A DNA stretch of 64,000 nt from an uncultured Bacilli bacterium (lineage in GTDB: Bacteria; Bacillota_I; Bacilli_A; RF39; UBA660). Positions 25,825 through 34,313 of the stretch are shown piece after piece. Each line of letters opens with the position of its first letter. Position 1 is the first letter of the stretch. Where the stretch lies: NCBI GenBank assembly GCA_934096735.1, contig CAKOMS010000003.1, positions 11,925 to 75,924 on the forward strand, in the 5' to 3' direction. The position numbers and the translations under genes were made by a program. Below the pieces are notes generated by a model. That model searched no databases and was not told the origin of the DNA. It saw only the letters and a program-made list of their open reading frames with translations.

Positions 25825-26448
25825 ATGAAAGATAAAAGAGTATTGGCTTTAACTATAATTGCTGTTTTAGTTATTGTAACTTTAATTATTAGTTCTTCTT
25901 TTGCATTTTTTGCTTTAAAGAAGAGTAGTACCCAAACAGGAAGTGGTGCAACAATTACTGCAGAAGATCCTGGAACAGTTACTATTTCTAAAAGCAGTGA
26001 TATTAAATTAAATTTAACTAATGCATTAATGGAAGATAAAGGTAGTGATGTTACTTATTATGGTTCTACTAGTGGTACACCTTCTACTAGTGCTACGAAT
26101 GTATCTATTGCAACAGTATCTTCAGTATCTGGAGTTACTAAAAATTGTAGTTATACTTTATCTTTAAGTAGTACTGGAGACTTTTTAACTGCGTATAAAG
26201 GTATGTCAAATACTCAAGCTGGTGACTTTGTTTTAACAGTTGGAGGACAAAGTTATGATTTTAAAACTGCTAGTTTACCATCTACTATAAGTGGTACAAT
26301 TAGTAATTTACTTGTTAATACTCCACAAAATATTAATGCTCAATTAAAATTTATAAATAGAAGTGGTAAAGATCAAACTGCTTTAGCAGGTAAAAATTTA
26401 AGTATAACATTTAATATAACAGCTTTTAGTTGTACAGTAGCAAGTTAA
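25825..26448 (+). CDS. secreted TasA/camelysin-like protein
   Basis: A 207-residue protein. Its N-terminal hydrophobic segment ALTIIAVLVIVTLIISSSFAFF is followed by ALKKSS. The Phe-Ala-Phe-Phe at the end of the segment resembles SipW-dependent signal peptides of TasA/CalY fibre proteins. The mature part is rich in Ser, Thr and Gly with few charges and is beta-strand-like throughout. Two Cys (KNCSYTLSL and FSCTVAS) could form a disulfide. There is no sorting motif. The likely role is an extracellular fibre or matrix subunit, but no SipW-type peptidase is in the window. It ends in a terminator and sits upstream of the first phase-variable gene. Confidence 0.5.
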   Translation: MKDKRVLALTIIAVLVIVTLIISSSFAFFALKKSSTQTGSGATITAEDPGTVTISKSSDIKLNLTNALMEDKGSDVTYYGSTSGTPSTSATNVSIATVSSVSGVTKNCSYTLSLSSTGDFLTAYKGMSNTQAGDFVLTVGGQSYDFKTASLPSTISGTISNLLVNTPQNINAQLKFINRSGKDQTALAGKNLSITFNITAFSCTVAS

Positions 26449-26476
26449 TAAGATTTGAAAAAGTCTTATTTTTTTT
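26447..26476 (+). terminator. rho-independent terminator
   Basis: AATAAGA (26447-26453) pairs with TCTTATT (26464-26470), followed by a T-run. It overlaps the stop codon of the preceding gene. Confidence 0.75.
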
Positions 26477-26477
26477 A

Positions 26478-26506
26478 TTGAATTAATTATTAATTTATAG
26501 TATCAT
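26478..26506 (+). promoter_or_regulatory. promoter of phase-variable gene, copy 1
   Basis: TTGAAT (26478-26483), a 17-bp spacer ending TTTATAG, then TATCAT (26501-26506). The same layout is found before copies 2 and 3. Confidence 0.65.
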
Positions 26507-26554
26507 TTTAGTAGAAAATAAAAATAATAGAGAATGAACTCGGGAGGAATTTTT

Positions 26555-28475
26555 ATGAGAGATATTTTCAAAAACGACTTCCGGGGGGGGGGTTGTGAAA
26601 CTCCTTCTTGGAATAGAAATAATAACTTTATTTTTAGGGATTAAGAGTTTTGGTAATAAGAATAATACACTCGATGACATTAAATTATTGGATAATAAAT
26701 CTAATAATCTTTTTGCAATTATGGTTAAAGATTCTAGTGGTAATTATAGTGAAGCAAATGCTTTTCCAAAGGGTTCATACTTTTTAAATGAAACAATGTC
26801 ATCATGCATAGATAATAATGGTAATAAAATAGATAATGTACTTAGTTATGAGAGTGGTCATGTTTATACAAAAACAAACAAATCAGTTTATTGTTATTTG
26901 TATTTTGATAAAGACAATAGTGTATATGCAAAAGTAATAGATGATTATGAAAATAATAATGGAGTATTAAAAACAACAGATGAGAATGGAAAAGATGTAT
27001 ATTACTATGCAGGTAATGTAACAAACAATAATTTAGTATTAAATAATTATTGTTGGAAGATGGTAAGAACGACAGAAACAGATGGAGTAAAACTTTTGTA
27101 TAATGGTGAATTAAAGCAAGTAATTGAAAATGAACCAATAACAAAAGATAAATATAATGTAACCACAAATACACCAACAGGAACACCATTTACATTTGAT
27201 GAGTCTACAAAGAAATGGACAAGTGGAATAGCAGGAGTAAAAAATGGTGAAAATATAATTGAGTTTACCGTAACAGAAGCTGGTGACTATTTTTTAAATT
27301 ATGAAATAAGTAGTGAAGAAAATTATGACAAAGGATCATTTTATAAGAATGGAATAGGACTAAAAGTAAATTTAAGTGGTTTATCTTCTGGAACAATAGA
27401 ACTAAATGGACTAACAACAAGTGATGTAATAAAAGTAGTTTATAAAAAAGATAGCAGTGGGAATCGAAATGATGATGTAGTAAGATTTTCAATAGGAAAA
27501 CCAACTGGAAATGTTACCACAAATTGTAACAACGCAGGAACAGATGTATATATAGATTCAAATAGAACAAAATATAATACAAATGATAATTCACTGGCAT
27601 ATGTAGGATACATGTATGGAACTGTGTATGAATCGGCTGACAAAAATGCATCAGATTTTGGAACATATTATTATGGAAGCGATGTAACATGGAATGGAAC
27701 CACATATACATTAAGTGATGCAGAAAGTGGAGTAATCGCAGATATGTATAGTAAACTAAGTACAAAACATTATACATGTTTCAGTACAAGTACAAGTTGT
27801 TTGACAATTTATTATATATATTATATGAAAAGTGCAACGAGTACAGCATATTACATGACATTAACAAATGGTAAAAAAATAGAAGATGCTTTAGATGAGA
27901 TGTTAAATTATAATACAACAAATAGTAATATAAAGACAGTAATAGATAATTGGTATAGTACAAATATGACAAATGCAACAGGGTATTTAGAAAATGCAAT
28001 ATATTGTAATAATAGATACATAACAAATTTATCTGCAAGTGCATGGAATCCAAGTGGAGGAAGTTTAACAACATATTTGCAATTTAACGATTATAATACA
28101 AATAATATAAGATTAACATGTCAAGATAAAGAAGATCAATTTACATTGAAAGTAGATAAAGGTGGAACATTAGGCTATGGAAATAATGCCTTAGATTATC
28201 CTGTAGGATTATTAACAAGTAAAGAATTTTATCTTGCTCGTTCTGGTTCAGATATTAATTACTTAAATAATAGTGATTATTACTGGTTGCTGTCCCCTTA
28301 CGACTTCTACTTCGGCAGTGCTCGCGTCCGTAACGTGCACACTGGGAGTTTGCTCTACGACTTCAACAACACTATCGGGGCCCGGCCTGCAGTTTCACTT
28401 TCAACAAAAGTTAAGTTAAGTGGAGAAGGAAATGGTACAGTTGAGTTACCATATATTTTGGCTCCTTTAGATTAA
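26555..28475 (+). CDS. phase-variable, DGR-type variable surface protein, copy 1 (OFF, G10)
   Basis: The ATG at 26555 has the strong site GGGAGGA. After ten codons it runs into G10 (26583-26592). With ten Gs the frame passes into a short tail and stops at a TAA near 26641. The long frame (from GTG 26595 to 28475) needs G9 or G12, so this copy is OFF. The long frame encodes a hydrophobic N-terminal segment (LLLGIEIITLFLGI), a conserved region with WKMVRTTETDGVKLLYNG, and a domain ending in YWLLSP...GARPAVSL. That C-terminal fold type recalls the C-type-lectin/FGE-like variable domains of DGR targets (inference). Only this copy has about 135 extra residues (27110-27520) forming a beta-rich insert. 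The start at GTG 26595 is unlikely because the G-run lies too close to serve as ribosome site. Confidence 0.82.
26583..26592 (+). repeat. poly-G tract (G10) in copy 1
   Basis: Ten Gs in a strongly AT-rich genome, inside the coding region just after the start. It is the same position as in copies 2 and 3, with the flanks ACTTCC and TTGTGAAACTCC identical in all three. Confidence 0.95.
28281..28402 (+). other. candidate DGR variable region, copy 1
   Basis: A GC-rich block from TACTGGTTGCTG to the GC-rich end GGGGCCCGGCCTGCAG, then TTTCACTTTC. Codons here end in C or T, unlike the rest of the gene. It is one codon shorter than the other two copies (no GTG after the sixth post-GSL position). The variable residues read D-F-Y-F-G-S-A-R-V-R-N-V-H-T, then L-Y-D-F-N-N-T-I. 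Confidence 0.75.
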
Positions 28476-28521
28476 TTATTCTTGTCAACGAAGACATAAA
28501 AATAGAAAAGTTCTCCCAAAC
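28476..28521 (+). other. conserved non-coding tail after copy 1
   Basis: The segment with CTTGTCAACGAAGACATAAA followed by AATAGAAAAGTTCTCCC is almost identical after all three paralogues, although it is past the stop codon and before the terminator. It may be part of the DGR homing site or a retained recombination flank (inference). Confidence 0.65.
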
Positions 28522-28528
28522 TAAAGGA

Positions 28529-28553
28529 AAACACTTCGTTATGAAGTGTTTTT
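28529..28553. terminator. bidirectional terminator between copy 1 and sortase gene
   Basis: AAACACTTC (28529-28537) pairs with GAAGTGTTT (28543-28551), flanked by A- and T-rich runs. Confidence 0.85.
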
Positions 28554-28558
28554 GTGTG

Positions 28559-30157
28559 TTATTCATCTAGTAAGACTGCATGAATTACTAATCTTTTTTG
28601 ACCATTGTCTGAGCAAGTAGATAAAGTTAATATTTTATCTTCTTGACTTACTGGTATGTTGAAATCATATAAACTTCTTTTTGTTATTAAATCTAAGAAG
28701 TCTTGGTATTTTTCTTTTGTACTAAAGTCTGCGACTAGGTAATCATTTGTAACTGGAATTACATAGATACTAAAAATTTGCCATTTCATTTTGTCATATA
28801 GAGTATCGAATGAAATAATTTGATTTTCTTTATTTTTATACCAACTTGAATGTTTTGCTTTATAAAGTGTTCCAAACATAACACCACTATAGTACATATT
28901 ATGACCAAATATTATTGTGTTTTGACTTAAGTTTTTTGCATCTGCACGATAGTCCATAAAAATCCATCCGCTTGAGTCTTTATTTTTTTTGAAATTTTTA
29001 TTTAAATAATAATCATTATCTTCTGCTTGTACTACTGGATAATCTACATTTGTATTATTTACTTTTAACCATCCAACTGTATCTTCATTAAGTTCTCTTA
29101 AACTAGCAACTTCAAAGTTAATTATCTTTTTTTCTTCTACAATATTTTCATTATTATCATTGTCATTATCATTATTATTTTCGAGTTTGTTATCTTCTTT
29201 ATCTTTATATTCTGCGATTATTCCAGATATGTCTTCTTTAATATCATCAACTTTTTGCATAGAACGATAATTTGAATAGAAGACAAATACTACTACTGAA
29301 GAAATAATAAAAAGAGTCATATAAACACATATTTTTATTGTATTTAGTTGTATTTGATTTACTAAGTTGTTTTCTAAATAGTCCTTACTATAATCTATTT
29401 TAAATTTTATATTATTTATTTTTGAATTTCTTTTATTAATTTTTTTTAAGTATTCGATTAATTCATAATCTTGAATATTTTCTTTTATGAGTATTTTTAT
29501 ATTTTTTAATTTATACTTATAAAGAATTTCTAAAATAAATTCGATATCTTTTTTACTTATTTTATTTACATATATTTTTTTTAAGTATTTATTTATTTTT
29601 ATAAAACTTAAAAAGTCTTCTTCATCTTCTTTATTAAATGGGAATGTTAAATATATTGTTGTTTTATAATATAGAGAAGAGAAAGTATTTAAATTATTTT
29701 GTTCTGTAAATGAACTTGTAAATAATATTTCATTTCTAGAGTTTACTTTGATGCTTTTACTATCTAGTAATTCTAGTAAGTATGTTGGTATATTATATAA
29801 ATATACTGTTTTAATATTATTACTTTTTATTATATAATTACATGTATCATAATTTAAAAGTGTTTCTTCTAGTAAGTATAAATTTTTAATACTTGGAATA
29901 TTTGAACATATATGAAGTATTAATGGAGCGATGAAAGATTCTTTTATGATTAGAGTATTTATTTCATAATCACTAACTAATTCTTTTATAAAATTATGTA
30001 CTAATTTTATGTTACTTTTTATATAATCATCACTAAAGACAAGTTCATTTTCATTTATAACATTAGTATTTAATAGATTTTTTTGATTTGAATTTAATTT
30101 TCTTTTTATAAGAAATTCAAGTTTTTTGTCTTTAATTTGTAAAAGTATCTTTATCAT
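28559..30157 (-). CDS. class B sortase with large N-terminal cytoplasmic extension
   Basis: A membrane transpeptidase that links surface proteins to peptidoglycan. ATG 30157 follows GGAGG, giving 532 residues. Residues 1-270 are a charged, Ile/Asn/Lys-rich region with Leu-rich strand-helix patterns and no sorting function I know. One membrane helix follows (ICVYMTLFIISSVVVFVFY, near 275-295), then an Asn/Asp/Glu linker and the sortase domain. The domain has VGWLKVNNTNVDYPVVQAEDNDYYL, NTIIFGHNMYY with the catalytic His, and LTLSTCSDNGQKRLVIHAVL with the catalytic Cys and Arg. SrtB enzymes normally have a short N-terminus of 30-40 residues, so the cytoplasmic domain is unusual. The divergent neighbour carries a matching sorting signal. 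Confidence 0.88.
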   Translation of the reverse strand: MIKILLQIKDKKLEFLIKRKLNSNQKNLLNTNVINENELVFSDDYIKSNIKLVHNFIKELVSDYEINTLIIKESFIAPLILHICSNIPSIKNLYLLEETLLNYDTCNYIIKSNNIKTVYLYNIPTYLLELLDSKSIKVNSRNEILFTSSFTEQNNLNTFSSLYYKTTIYLTFPFNKEDEEDFLSFIKINKYLKKIYVNKISKKDIEFILEILYKYKLKNIKILIKENIQDYELIEYLKKINKRNSKINNIKFKIDYSKDYLENNLVNQIQLNTIKICVYMTLFIISSVVVFVFYSNYRSMQKVDDIKEDISGIIAEYKDKEDNKLENNNDNDNDNNENIVEEKKIINFEVASLRELNEDTVGWLKVNNTNVDYPVVQAEDNDYYLNKNFKKNKDSSGWIFMDYRADAKNLSQNTIIFGHNMYYSGVMFGTLYKAKHSSWYKNKENQIISFDTLYDKMKWQIFSIYVIPVTNDYLVADFSTKEKYQDFLDLITKRSLYDFNIPVSQEDKILTLSTCSDNGQKRLVIHAVLLDE

Positions 30158-30241
30158 GTTATCCTCCATATTATTATAATAACACAATTTGACATTTTTT
30201 AATAAAAAAAATATAAAAAAATGTAGATTTTTGTATTTTTG

Positions 30242-30250
30242 TGATATAAT
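30242..30250 (+). promoter_or_regulatory. extended -10 promoter
   Basis: TGATATAAT (30242-30250) is a perfect extended -10 element; the -35 region is weak. It drives the NKQTG surface protein gene. Confidence 0.55.
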
Positions 30251-30282
30251 GTTGACATAATAAGAGTAGGAGAGGATTAGGA

Positions 30283-30834
30283 ATGAAAAAGTTTTTAAGA
30301 ATTATGGCTGTTGGACTTGTTGCATTATTCCCATTTAGTGTATTTGCTGATAGTGCTTCTATTAAAGTTGGAAGTTGTACTGAAGGTGAAAATGATAATG
30401 TAACTTGTAAGATTACATATAATATTTCTGGTACAACTGGATTTGATTCTTTGACAGTTACACTTACAGAAGCTGGTGGTGCTAGTGTTGATACTGGTTC
30501 AATACAAGGAAATGGAGATTGGACTGCTACTGGAACTGCTAAAGTAGATACTGTTACTACAGTTACTTTAACATCTATTGGTGTTACTGGTGAAGGAGAT
30601 TTAATGACTTTTACTTATAAAAAATCAGGAACTACTGATTGTAAAGTAAGTGTTGCTTTAAAAAACGGAAACAGTGTTGATGTTACTCCAAATAAACCAA
30701 GTAATCCAGATACACCAACTGATAATAAGCAAACAGGATCAACATTACCATATATTGCTTTAGGTGGACTTGCTTTAGTTGCTGCTGGTGTATATGTTGC
30801 AACTCAAAAGAAAGCAAAAATGTATAAAATTTAA
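30283..30834 (+). CDS. sortase-anchored surface protein with NKQTG sorting signal
   Basis: A 183-residue protein. A signal peptide comes first (MKKFLRIMAVGLVALFPFSVFA, cleavage after FA). A beta-rich domain of about 100 residues resembles a cohesin-like/Ig fold, with Cys at positions near 32, 42 and 124. Then comes a Pro/Asn/Thr linker (TPNKPSNPDTPTD) and NKQTGS, then LPYIALGGLALVAAGVYVA and a basic tail. NKQTG resembles the NPQTN/NPQTG motifs of class B sortases, so the sortase encoded divergently 125 bp away is the likely processing enzyme (inference). AGGAGAGGA precedes the ATG; a terminator follows. Confidence 0.8.
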   Translation: MKKFLRIMAVGLVALFPFSVFADSASIKVGSCTEGENDNVTCKITYNISGTTGFDSLTVTLTEAGGASVDTGSIQGNGDWTATGTAKVDTVTTVTLTSIGVTGEGDLMTFTYKKSGTTDCKVSVALKNGNSVDVTPNKPSNPDTPTDNKQTGSTLPYIALGGLALVAAGVYVATQKKAKMYKI

Positions 30835-30844
30835 TTTATAAACG

Positions 30845-30868
30845 AGCCTTTATAGGCTTTTTTATTTT
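30845..30868 (+). terminator. rho-independent terminator
   Basis: AGCCT (30845-30849), loop TTAT, AGGCT (30854-30858), then a T-rich run. Confidence 0.85.
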
Positions 30869-30872
30869 TTTG

Positions 30873-30899
30873 TTGACAAATAGTTTTTTTTATTATAAA
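30873..30899 (+). promoter_or_regulatory. promoter of lysS T-box transcript
   Basis: Perfect TTGACA (30873-30878), a 15-bp spacer and TATAAA (30894-30899). Confidence 0.6.
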
Positions 30900-30904
30900 A
30901 TCTA

Positions 30905-31113
30905 GTAAATCGAAGAGAAGGACCCTAGTAGTTATGAATATAACTTTTGTAGAGAACTAATGGTTGGTGAAAATTAGTAAAGTCTTCATAGTGAATAAAA
31001 ACCTTTGAGAGAATTTTATCCGGTTGAACCGTTATAACTTAAGAGAATCAGTTAATGATTAAAGAAGGGTGGTACCACGAAAGAATCGTCCCTTTAGTCA
31101 TTAACTTTTTTTA
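30905..31113 (+). ncRNA. T-box riboswitch, lysine type
   Basis: Stem I contains the AGAGAA bulge and the distal GGTTGGTGAAAA loop (about 30953-30972). The specifier side ends in an A-rich AATAAAAACC followed by CTTTGAG (about 30994-31008), so AAA (Lys) is the probable specifier. The T-box core AAGGGTGGTACCACG is at 31065-31079. The terminator is AGTTAATGA (31050-31058) with TCATTAACT (31098-31106) and a T-run. Uncharged tRNA-Lys would bind and favour the antiterminator, turning on lysS. Confidence 0.93.
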
Positions 31114-31136
31114 TTATATAGAAAGAAGGAATGGAT

Positions 31137-32630
31137 ATGGAAAGAACATTTACTGAACAAGAGTTGGTAAGAAGAGAAAAGGCTGAAAATTTAAGAAAAC
31201 TTGGTCTTGATCCTTTTGGACAAAGATTTGATAGAACAAGTAATTCTAAGGATATTTTTGAAAAATATAATGAAATGAGTAAAGAAGAACTTGAAAGTTT
31301 AAAACCAGAAGTTAGTATTGCTGGAAGAATTATGAATAAAAGAAGAAGTGGTAAAGCTGGTTTTATGGATATTCAAGATAAGTATGGTAATATTCAAATT
31401 TATATTAGTATTAGTGATGTTGGAGAAAGTGAATATGAGCTTTATAAATCATGTGATTTAGGAGATATTATTGGTATTAATGGTTTTGTCTGTAAAACTA
31501 ATACTGGTGCATTAACTGTACATGCTACAAAATATACTCATTTAGTTAAAGCATTAAAACCACTTCCTGAAAAGTATCATGGTCTTACTGATATAGAAGA
31601 AAGATACAGAAGAAGATATGTTGATTTAATAATGAATGAAAATTCTAAGAAGATAGCATTTACTAGACCTAAGATAATTAGATGTATACAAAATTTTATG
31701 GATGGTAGAGGTTTTACAGAAGTTGAGACTCCAGTGCTTACAAGTTTACTTACAGGTGCATCAGCAAGACCATTTGTAACTCATCATAATGCACAAGATA
31801 TGGATATGTATCTAAGAATTGCTTTAGAACTTCCACTTAAGAGATTACTTGTTGGTGGTATGGAAGCGGTTTATGAAATTGGTAGAGTATTTAGAAATGA
31901 AGGAATGGATTTAAAGCATAATCCTGAGTTTACTTTAATGGAAGCATATTTAGCATATTCTAATTTAGATGGTATGATGGAACTTACTGAAAGTATGTTT
32001 CAAACTATAGCTAATACTGTATTTAATAAAACTGTATTTAATTGGAGTGGTTATGAAATTGATTTAAAAGGACCTTGGAAAAGAATTTCTATGACTGATG
32101 CAATAAAAGAGAAAACTGGTATTGATTTTAAGAAAGAAATGAGTGTAGAAGAAGCTTTAAAATTATGTGAAGAACATAATATTGAAGTACAAGAACATGA
32201 AAGAAATGTTGGTCATATAATTAATTTGTTCTTTGAAAAATATGTTGAAGAAACATTAATTCAACCTACATTCTTATATGGTCATCCAGTTGAAATAAGT
32301 CCACTTACTAAGAGAAATCCAGAAGATCCAAGATTTGTAGATCGTTTTGAATTATTTATTGGCGGTAAAGAATTTGCAAATGCTTATACAGAATTAAATG
32401 ATCCAATTGATCAACTTGCCAGATTTGAAGATCAAATAAGTGAAAGAGATCTTGGTAATGACGAAGCTAATGATATTGATATGGATTTTGTTGAAGCACT
32501 TGAATATGGTATGCCTCCTGCTGGTGGAATTGGTTATGGAATTGATAGACTTTGTATGTTATTTAATGAAACAGATACAATTAGAGAAGTAATATTATTT
32601 CCAACTATGAAAAATATCAATAAAAATTAG
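31137..32630 (+). CDS. lysS: lysyl-tRNA synthetase, class II
   Basis: Charges tRNA-Lys. ATG 31137 is chosen because AGAAGGA abuts the ATG at 31131. It has 497 residues, normal for the family. The N-terminal OB-fold anticodon domain includes [21 protein letters not shown]. The class II core has motif 1 in [20 protein letters not shown], motif 2 in [19 protein letters not shown], and motif 3 in [25 protein letters not shown] binds the lysine substrate. Control is by the T-box directly upstream. Confidence 0.97.
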   Translation: MERTFTEQELVRREKAENLRKLGLDPFGQRFDRTSNSKDIFEKYNEMSKEELESLKPEVSIAGRIMNKRRSGKAGFMDIQDKYGNIQIYISISDVGESEYELYKSCDLGDIIGINGFVCKTNTGALTVHATKYTHLVKALKPLPEKYHGLTDIEERYRRRYVDLIMNENSKKIAFTRPKIIRCIQNFMDGRGFTEVETPVLTSLLTGASARPFVTHHNAQDMDMYLRIALELPLKRLLVGGMEAVYEIGRVFRNEGMDLKHNPEFTLMEAYLAYSNLDGMMELTESMFQTIANTVFNKTVFNWSGYEIDLKGPWKRISMTDAIKEKTGIDFKKEMSVEEALKLCEEHNIEVQEHERNVGHIINLFFEKYVEETLIQPTFLYGHPVEISPLTKRNPEDPRFVDRFELFIGGKEFANAYTELNDPIDQLARFEDQISERDLGNDEANDIDMDFVEALEYGMPPAGGIGYGIDRLCMLFNETDTIREVILFPTMKNINKN

Positions 32631-32654
32631 TGATAATTTAGTGATATTAGTGTT

Positions 32655-32680
32655 AAAAAAGCGTAAAATGCTTTTTTTTT
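32655..32680 (+). terminator. rho-independent terminator after lysS
   Basis: AAAAAAGC (32655-32662) pairs with GCTTTTTT (32670-32677), with an AT-rich loop and a T-run. Confidence 0.8.
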
Positions 32681-32720
32681 GATTTTTAGAGTGTTATAAT
32701 TTTTCTAGGAGGTAGAAAAG

Positions 32721-34214
32721 ATGACAAAGACACAAATTATAAGTCTTGTAGTTGTAGGTTTATTAACAGTTCTATCTGGTTTTTTCATTTTTTGGAAATC
32801 TAAAAAACATACTGGTTTTAAATGTTTAGCATTGCTTTTATTTTTAGCAGTGGCTTTAACTTGGATTTTTCCATATGGATATTACCAAGGAGCTGAATAC
32901 TATGAGTATGGTATGCAATATCAAGGAATATTTGATATTCCAAATATTATGTATTATGCAATTAGTTTTGGATGCGATAAGATTATATTCTTAATTCTTT
33001 TAGGAGTATTCTATGCAATACTTAGTAAATGTAATGGATATAAGAAATTAGTTCATAATATCGCAAAAAGATTTGAAGGGATGGAAGTTGTATTTAGTAT
33101 ATTTGTATCACTATTTTTGGTAGCTCTTACAGTACTACTTAATCAAACATTTATGGTACTTGTATTTGTTCCATTTTTAGTATCAATATTACTAAATATG
33201 AAATTTGATAAAATTAGTACATTTTCTGTTACTTTTGGATCTATATTAGTAGGTATTTTAGGTACTTTATATGGTACTGAAGGTCTTTTAGGTTTTGGAG
33301 ATTATACTGGTATAAATTCAACTGATAGTATCTTATGGAGATTATTAATTTTAGTTGCTGCATTTGTAATATTTAATTTTATTAATATATTACATATTAA
33401 AAAGAATTTAAAAGAAAATAAAAAAGTTAATGAAGAAAAGGAAGATCCATTTAAAGTTGAAAATGTAAAAGATGGTAAAACTTGGCCAATTATAGTAGTA
33501 CTTGCTTTAGTATTTATTATAACTATCTTAGGTTTTGTTGGATGGAGTAATTATTTCAATATTAAATGTTTTGATGAATTCCATAATTATTTATATGGTC
33601 TTACTATTGGAGAAGAAAAAAGTTTCTTTATTTTCAAAGAATTACTTGGAAAAGTTAATGCTGATAAAGCACTTGGTACTTGGACATTATTCCATGGAAG
33701 TATTATTCTTGCATTCTTTAGTATTATTCTAGGATTATGTAATAGAATTAAATTTGATGAATTTGTTGATGCAGCAGATGAAGGAATCAAAAAATTTGGT
33801 AAGAGTATTGGATTATTTGTAATGGTATATATGATATTTGCTATTGGATATTTATGTCCATTTATACCATCAATCTTAAATGTAATGTTTAAGGGTGGAT
33901 CTCATTTTAATCCATATTTAGTTAGTTTAGGAGCATTAATTTCTAACTTAACTTATACTGATTTAGGATTTGTTGGATATTTGGTAGGTTCATTCTTTAC
34001 AGGTTCATATGGAACTAATTTATCTGTACTTCATACAATATTTGTTAGTACTTATGGACTTTTACAAATTATTGGGCCAACAAGTGCAATTATGTTAATT
34101 GGACTAGGATATTTAGATATTGATTATAAATCTTGGATTAAATATATTTGGATCTTTGCTGTAAGTATGTTAGTTATCTTAATACTAGTATTTACATTAA
34201 TGACATATGTTTAA
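32721..34214 (+). CDS. multi-pass permease of the YfcC/DcuC-like type
   Basis: A 497-residue integral membrane protein with about twelve hydrophobic helices and one long hydrophilic loop near residues 235-255. FGSILVGILGTLYGTEGLLGFGDYTGINSTDS and the paired C-terminal half (LGALISNLTYTDLGFVGYLVGSFF) suggest an inverted-repeat secondary transporter of the ion transporter superfamily. YfcC and DcuC relatives carry dicarboxylates, arginine or other anions. The exact substrate is not readable. AGGAGGT precedes the start, it is monocistronic, and terminators lie on both sides. Confidence 0.65.
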   Translation: MTKTQIISLVVVGLLTVLSGFFIFWKSKKHTGFKCLALLLFLAVALTWIFPYGYYQGAEYYEYGMQYQGIFDIPNIMYYAISFGCDKIIFLILLGVFYAILSKCNGYKKLVHNIAKRFEGMEVVFSIFVSLFLVALTVLLNQTFMVLVFVPFLVSILLNMKFDKISTFSVTFGSILVGILGTLYGTEGLLGFGDYTGINSTDSILWRLLILVAAFVIFNFINILHIKKNLKENKKVNEEKEDPFKVENVKDGKTWPIIVVLALVFIITILGFVGWSNYFNIKCFDEFHNYLYGLTIGEEKSFFIFKELLGKVNADKALGTWTLFHGSIILAFFSIILGLCNRIKFDEFVDAADEGIKKFGKSIGLFVMVYMIFAIGYLCPFIPSILNVMFKGGSHFNPYLVSLGALISNLTYTDLGFVGYLVGSFFTGSYGTNLSVLHTIFVSTYGLLQIIGPTSAIMLIGLGYLDIDYKSWIKYIWIFAVSMLVILILVFTLMTYV

Positions 34215-34224
34215 TAAATAAATT

Positions 34225-34252
34225 AAGAGTTTTATTAAAAGACTCTTTTTTA
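34225..34252 (+). terminator. rho-independent terminator after permease
   Basis: AAGAGT (34225-34230) pairs with ACTCTT (34242-34247), followed by a T-run. Confidence 0.75.
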
Positions 34253-34313
34253 TTTGAATAAATTAATTATAAATATATCATTATTAACATAGAATTGTAA
34301 GGGAGAGAATGAT

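Noticed and set aside
26583..26592. G10 tracts as simple sequencing errors
   Set aside because: The error cannot be excluded from one assembly, but a long G-run at the same codon in three paralogues of an AT-rich genome is itself conserved structure. The exact length is what needs read-level checking.
26842..28074. Several minus-strand open frames inside the variable gene copies (also at 48868-49593 and 58463-58660)
   Set aside because: They are Leu/Tyr/His-rich mirror frames of an AT-rich coding strand, have no ribosome sites, and overlap the conserved plus-strand product.
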